Source of the DNA: Palsa-504 sp963753225
Lineage (GTDB): Bacteria > Actinomycetota > Actinomycetes > Streptosporangiales > Streptosporangiaceae
Reading direction: 5' to 3'
Length of the DNA: 64,000 bases
Assembly (NCBI GenBank): GCA_963753225.1
Contig: CAVWBQ010000021.1
Span: forward strand, 186,001 to 250,000
Below the pieces are notes generated by a model that was not told the origin of the DNA, did no database searches, and worked only from the letters and a program-made list of their open reading frames with translations. A program made the position numbers and the translations under genes. Each line of letters opens with the position of its first letter. Position 1 is the stretch's first letter. Shown one piece after another: positions 61,420 to 64,000 of this stretch.

Positions 61420-61475
61420 CTGGGTCAAAGTGCCGGTGGTCCGGTTCTAGCCGGACCAACGGCACATCGACCCAG
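61420..61475. terminator. Long bidirectional hairpin after the GH3 gene
   Basis: CTGGGTC pairs with GACCCAG, then TGCCG with CGGCA, and GGTCCGG with CCGGACC around a TTCTAG loop (61445-61450), i.e. 19 base pairs plus a T-A pair, with a 4x4 internal loop. It sits between two convergent genes, 104 bp after the GH3 stop. The rest of the 269-bp gap is GC-rich with GGCGGTA-like repeats. Confidence 0.7.
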
Positions 61476-61584
61476 CGGTTAACCACATCAGCGCGCCAGA
61501 AATCCCGAAGCGACGGGTTATTTTAAGACGCGCGCTAACCGCTCGCGAGTCACCCAGCGCGCCTCAGGCTCTGCAGCCCCGGGA

Positions 61585-62607
61585 TCAGGCGGACCAGGAA
61601 TGCAGGAAGGCCGCGTCCTTCGCTGCGACGTCGGTCCGGAACATCGGGTGCAGGTCCATCGACGGCGAGTACTTGCTGGCCGGGACCTCGCGGCCCAGTG
61701 CCTCGGCCATGGCCCGGACGTGGTGCGGGCCCGCGCCGCAGCAGATGCCCACGTAGTCCACGCCGAGCTCGCGGACCTGCGATGCGAACTGCGCCATCTC
61801 AAACCGCGTGCAGGTAAAGGAGTCCAGCGCGATGGGGAAGGCCCGCGCCCCGTCCGCCGACCGCAATGTCTCCATTGTCGGGGCGGCCGCGTCGGTCCGG
61901 TACGGCACCGGCTGGACGGCGACGGCGCAGTCCACGGCCTCCCGGATTCCGGCGATCAGCGGCAGCATCGTCCGCGGGCCGCGGTCGCAGTTCAGGCCGA
62001 CCACCTGGGCGCCCTCGGCGGCCAGGATCCGGCACGCCTCCGCGTACCCGTAGCCGTCTCGGGTCTGGTCGGGCTGCGTCGGCGCCAGCGTAACCATCGC
62101 GGGCAGCCCTAGGTCGCGGATGACCTCCACCGCGATCAGCGCCTCCCCGAGGTAGTCGTTGGTCTCGGAGATGACGAAGTCGACGCCCTCCTCGGCCGCC
62201 CAGCCGAGCTGCTCGGCGTACATGGCCCGAACGGCCTGCCCGGTCGCCGGGTCATCCGGGTCGTACGCCCAGGTGTTGCAGACGTTGCCGGCCACCAGAG
62301 CGCCGCCTTCGCCCGCGACCTCGCGGGCGAGCCGCACCGCCTGCCGGTTCATCGCCTCCAGGTCGCCCTCGCGGCCCACGTCGCGCAGCTTCTCCCGGTG
62401 CGCGTAATAGGTGAGCGCCACCATCACGTCCGCACCCGCGCGCAGGAACTCGCGGTGCAGCTCGCGCACCGCGTCCGGGTAGTCGAGCACCACCTCGGGG
62501 ACGAACGGGCCCGCCTTGATGTAGCCGCGCCGCTCCAGCTCGAAGACGTAGCCCTCGGCGCCGAGCACCGGGCCGGCCCGCAGCCGGTCCACGATCGATG
62601 AGCTCAT
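61585..62607 (-). CDS. Homocysteine S-methyltransferase family protein (betaine-homocysteine methyltransferase-like)
   Basis: A 340-residue TIM-barrel enzyme of the zinc-dependent homocysteine methyltransferase family. SSSIVDRLRAGPVLGAEGYV opens it; GVDFVISETNDYLGEALIAV, a first zinc Cys in VVGLNCDRGP and the paired zinc cysteines in VGICCGAGPHHVRAMAEAL are present. It transfers a methyl group from a betaine-like or S-methyl donor to homocysteine. ATG 62607 has AAGGGGTGG upstream; a longer reading would fuse it to the pseudogene behind. Neighbours, an FAD oxidoreductase remnant and a GntR regulator, suggest catabolism of methylated amines, but the donor is not known. Confidence 0.83.
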   Translation of the reverse strand: MSSSIVDRLRAGPVLGAEGYVFELERRGYIKAGPFVPEVVLDYPDAVRELHREFLRAGADVMVALTYYAHREKLRDVGREGDLEAMNRQAVRLAREVAGEGGALVAGNVCNTWAYDPDDPATGQAVRAMYAEQLGWAAEEGVDFVISETNDYLGEALIAVEVIRDLGLPAMVTLAPTQPDQTRDGYGYAEACRILAAEGAQVVGLNCDRGPRTMLPLIAGIREAVDCAVAVQPVPYRTDAAAPTMETLRSADGARAFPIALDSFTCTRFEMAQFASQVRELGVDYVGICCGAGPHHVRAMAEALGREVPASKYSPSMDLHPMFRTDVAAKDAAFLHSWSA

Positions 62608-62984
62608 GAAGCCACCCCTTCCGCGGCGAACCTGGCGGGCGTGAACCGCCCGATGTCGTAGACGGTGCCCTGCTGCAGGGTGGCCGTAGATGTCAAGGTA
62701 CGCGAACGCCGGCATCGCGGTCTCGGTGAACCTGGGTACCAGCCCGAGCACGTCGTTGGTGCCCAGGGCGGCGGACCCGGCGTCCACGTCCAGCCACCCG
62801 CCGTCGGCGTCGAACTGCGGGAACCGGTCGCGCAGCTGCGCGCCGGTGAAGGCTTCCCGACGCAGTTGCAGCTGCTCGAGCACCACAGCCGCCGGGCCCC
62901 GACCGTCAGCCGGGCGTACTCCGGGTCCCGGTAGTCGTTACGGACCGACCCGGTCAGGCCGATGATCATCAGCCGCCCCGCCAC
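62608..62984 (-). pseudogene. Ruined FAD-dependent (sarcosine-oxidase-type) oxidoreductase gene
   Basis: Pieces of one protein lie in different frames. One frame gives SVRNDYRDPEYARLTVGARR; the next gives LEQLQLRREAFTGAQLRDRF and PQFDADGGWLDVDAG; a third gives TVYDIGRFTPARFAAEG near the end. These resemble the middle, FPQF-DPDAG region and C-terminal end of DAO-type FAD oxidoreductases such as sarcosine oxidase. The N-terminal GxGxxG Rossmann motif is missing, and the distances are far too short for a full enzyme (about 370-400 residues). So it has internal deletions and frameshifts. Confidence 0.6.
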
Positions 62985-63376
62985 GGCTCACACTCCCTAA
63001 CTCCCGCACGGCCGTCCCCCCGCGGACACCGGCATCTACGGCGCGCCGGGCCTCCCGCCGGGGAGGCAAGATCATCCGCCGATACTGGATGGTCACCCAA
63101 CGGTTATGACCTGTCAAGAGCCTGTAAGTACGTATGAACAAACTAGAAATGATGCTGGCCGCGGCTCCGCGATCGCGTCTCCGGAACCGTCCTGTCCAGA
63201 CTAGCCGCTCCGGGCCGCAACCCGGACGTCGAGTCCTTCGTGAATCGCGATCTACGTGGTCCTCGAGTGACAAAGCCCGGGCTGCGGGAACCGGACGGCG
63301 TTCGTGACGGTCTGGGGCTCCGCGCTAACTCTGCAGTGGTTAGAATGTACAAACAAATGAGCCTAACCACCGCCGG
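62985..63376. promoter_or_regulatory. Divergent promoter region with candidate GntR operators
   Basis: A 392-bp gap without a gene. A TTGACA (minus strand, 63112-63117) could be the -35 box for the leftward genes. ATGAACAAAC (63134-63143) and ATGTACAAAC (63345-63354), identical at nine of ten bases, lie in front of the left and right genes, and GTGGTTAG (63336-63343) with CTAACCAC (63363-63370) is a perfect 8-bp inverted repeat 6 bp before the GntR start. Binding by the adjacent GntR protein is plausible. Confidence 0.4.
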
Positions 63377-64000
63377 ATGTCGATGATGCCTGAACGCGAA
63401 CCAAGCGCCAGCGGCCCGATTAGCATCGACCGCACCAGCCCGGTGCCGCTCTACTTCCAGCTGGCTCAGCACTTCGAATCGGCCATAAGATCCGGCGCGC
63501 TCAAGGTCGGGGCCCGGCTGGAGAACGAGGTCCAGCTGGCGGAGATGCTCGGCCTGTCCAGGCCCACGGTGCGGGCGGCCTTCCTCTACCTGGCCAACAA
63601 GGGGCTAGTCGTGCGCAAGCGCGGCGCGGGGACCGTGGTGGCGAACGAGCGGATCGACCGCAACGTGGAGCTGACCAGCCTCTACGACGACCTGGTGGCC
63701 AGCGGCCGGACGCCCGCCACCCGGGTGCTCAAGGCCGAGGTCAGCCACGCCAGCGACCAGGTCGCACAGGCCCTGCAGCTGCCCGAGAGGGCCCTGGTGA
63801 TGTCACTGGAGCGGATCCGGCTGGCCGACGGCGAGCCGATGGCCCTGATGCACAACTACCTGCCCGCCGGGCTCGTCCAGCTCAACGTTGAAATGCTCGA
63901 GGAGCACGGGCTCTACGAACTGCTCCGCGCGTCCGGCATCGGACTGTACTCGGCGACTCAGCGGATGGGCGCGAAAAACGCCTCGGCCGCCGAGGCTCGC
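63377..64000 (+). CDS. GntR-family transcriptional regulator, HutC/UTRA type (3' end outside window)
   Basis: 208 residues visible. The N-terminal winged helix-turn-helix is typical GntR: TSPVPLYFQLAQHFESAIRS, GARLENEVQLAEMLGLSRPT, VRAAFLYLANKGLVVRKRGA. From about residue 95 a UTRA effector domain begins (SLYDDLVASGRTPATRVLKA, LPERALVMSLERIRLADGEP, MALMHNYLPAGL). ATG 63377 is used; ATGs at 63383 and 63386 are possible. It is divergent from the homocysteine methyltransferase-like gene and the FAD oxidoreductase remnant and probably regulates them in response to a small metabolite. Confidence 0.87.
   Translation, partial: MSMMPEREPSASGPISIDRTSPVPLYFQLAQHFESAIRSGALKVGARLENEVQLAEMLGLSRPTVRAAFLYLANKGLVVRKRGAGTVVANERIDRNVELTSLYDDLVASGRTPATRVLKAEVSHASDQVAQALQLPERALVMSLERIRLADGEPMALMHNYLPAGLVQLNVEMLEEHGLYELLRASGIGLYSATQRMGAKNASAAEAR

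Noticed and set aside
61585..62886. A fusion of an oxidoreductase fragment with the homocysteine methyltransferase-like enzyme
   Set aside because: The methyltransferase has its own ATG and ribosome-binding site at 62607, and the upstream part is frame-broken in itself.

Overview
High-GC DNA from an actinobacterium of the Streptomyces/Streptosporangium/Frankia type. Marker genes support this: homodimeric pyruvate dehydrogenase E1 (aceE) next to DUF3052 and AhpE, a WhiB-family protein, a GAF-ANTAR protein, SigB/SigF-type and ECF sigma factors, STAS and HATPase partner-switch proteins, LigD polymerase and DUF3040. The order aceE - DUF3052 - peroxiredoxin is also familiar from Streptomyces. No rRNA, tRNA, CRISPR array, transposase or phage gene was seen.

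Layout. 1-5.6 kb: 5' part of aceE, DUF3052, ahpE, a zinc-ribbon protein, two CBS proteins, a stand-alone LigD polymerase and an HhH-GPD glycosylase. 5.8-20.3 kb: a stress and signalling block with DUF3040, GAF-ANTAR, GlsB-like and DUF6458 membrane proteins, a SigB/F-type sigma factor, WhiB, a 1340-residue multi-HAMP hybrid kinase divergent from a PAS/PP2C phosphatase, gabD, a glycosyltransferase and a HATPase-STAS pair. 20.4-26.1 kb: small proteins, a 358-bp element with perfect 20-bp inverted ends, ChaB, a dense DnaA-box cluster at the 3' end of a TTC38-like gene, a membrane protein and an HpaB-type monooxygenase. 26.2-30.8 kb: a Uma2 protein, an ECF sigma factor with a SnoaL tail behind six 15-bp repeats, a separate SnoaL protein, two tiny genes and a frameshifted lipoprotein gene. 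30.6-33.2 kb and 43.9-47.7 kb: two halves of a CoA-dependent anthranilate (2-aminobenzoate) catabolic set (ligase, enoyl-CoA hydratase; 2-aminobenzoyl-CoA monooxygenase/reductase, RidA, PaaX-type regulator), separated by about 11 kb of unrelated genes and gene tails. 47.7-54.9 kb: carbonic anhydrase, AI-2E exporter-like protein, a kinase-response regulator fusion, an ABC-2 exporter, OsmC, a PNPOx-like protein and an RNA methyltransferase. 55-61.3 kb: a serpin lipoprotein, a three-gene zinc-ribbon/membrane set and a GH3 lipoprotein. 61.5-64 kb: a homocysteine-methyltransferase-family gene, a ruined FAD oxidoreductase and a GntR regulator cut by the window end.

Most interesting. (i) The 56.4-60.0 kb trio: a large zinc-ribbon membrane protein ends in, and the next small protein begins with, the same glycine-rich motif (GNVGAxATG...), a layout reminiscent of bacterial homotypic or amyloid-signalling pairs. 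(ii) Seven DnaA-box-like 9-mers lie within 98 bp, away from any dnaA or dnaN gene. (iii) A MITE-like 358-bp element. (iv) An in-frame fusion of a histidine kinase to a response regulator whose receiver has lost its N-terminal acidic pocket. (v) Repeated survival of gene 3' ends only (PfkB, PucR, acyl-CoA dehydrogenase, FAD oxidoreductase, VOC and glycosyltransferase tails), suggesting erosion by deletion.
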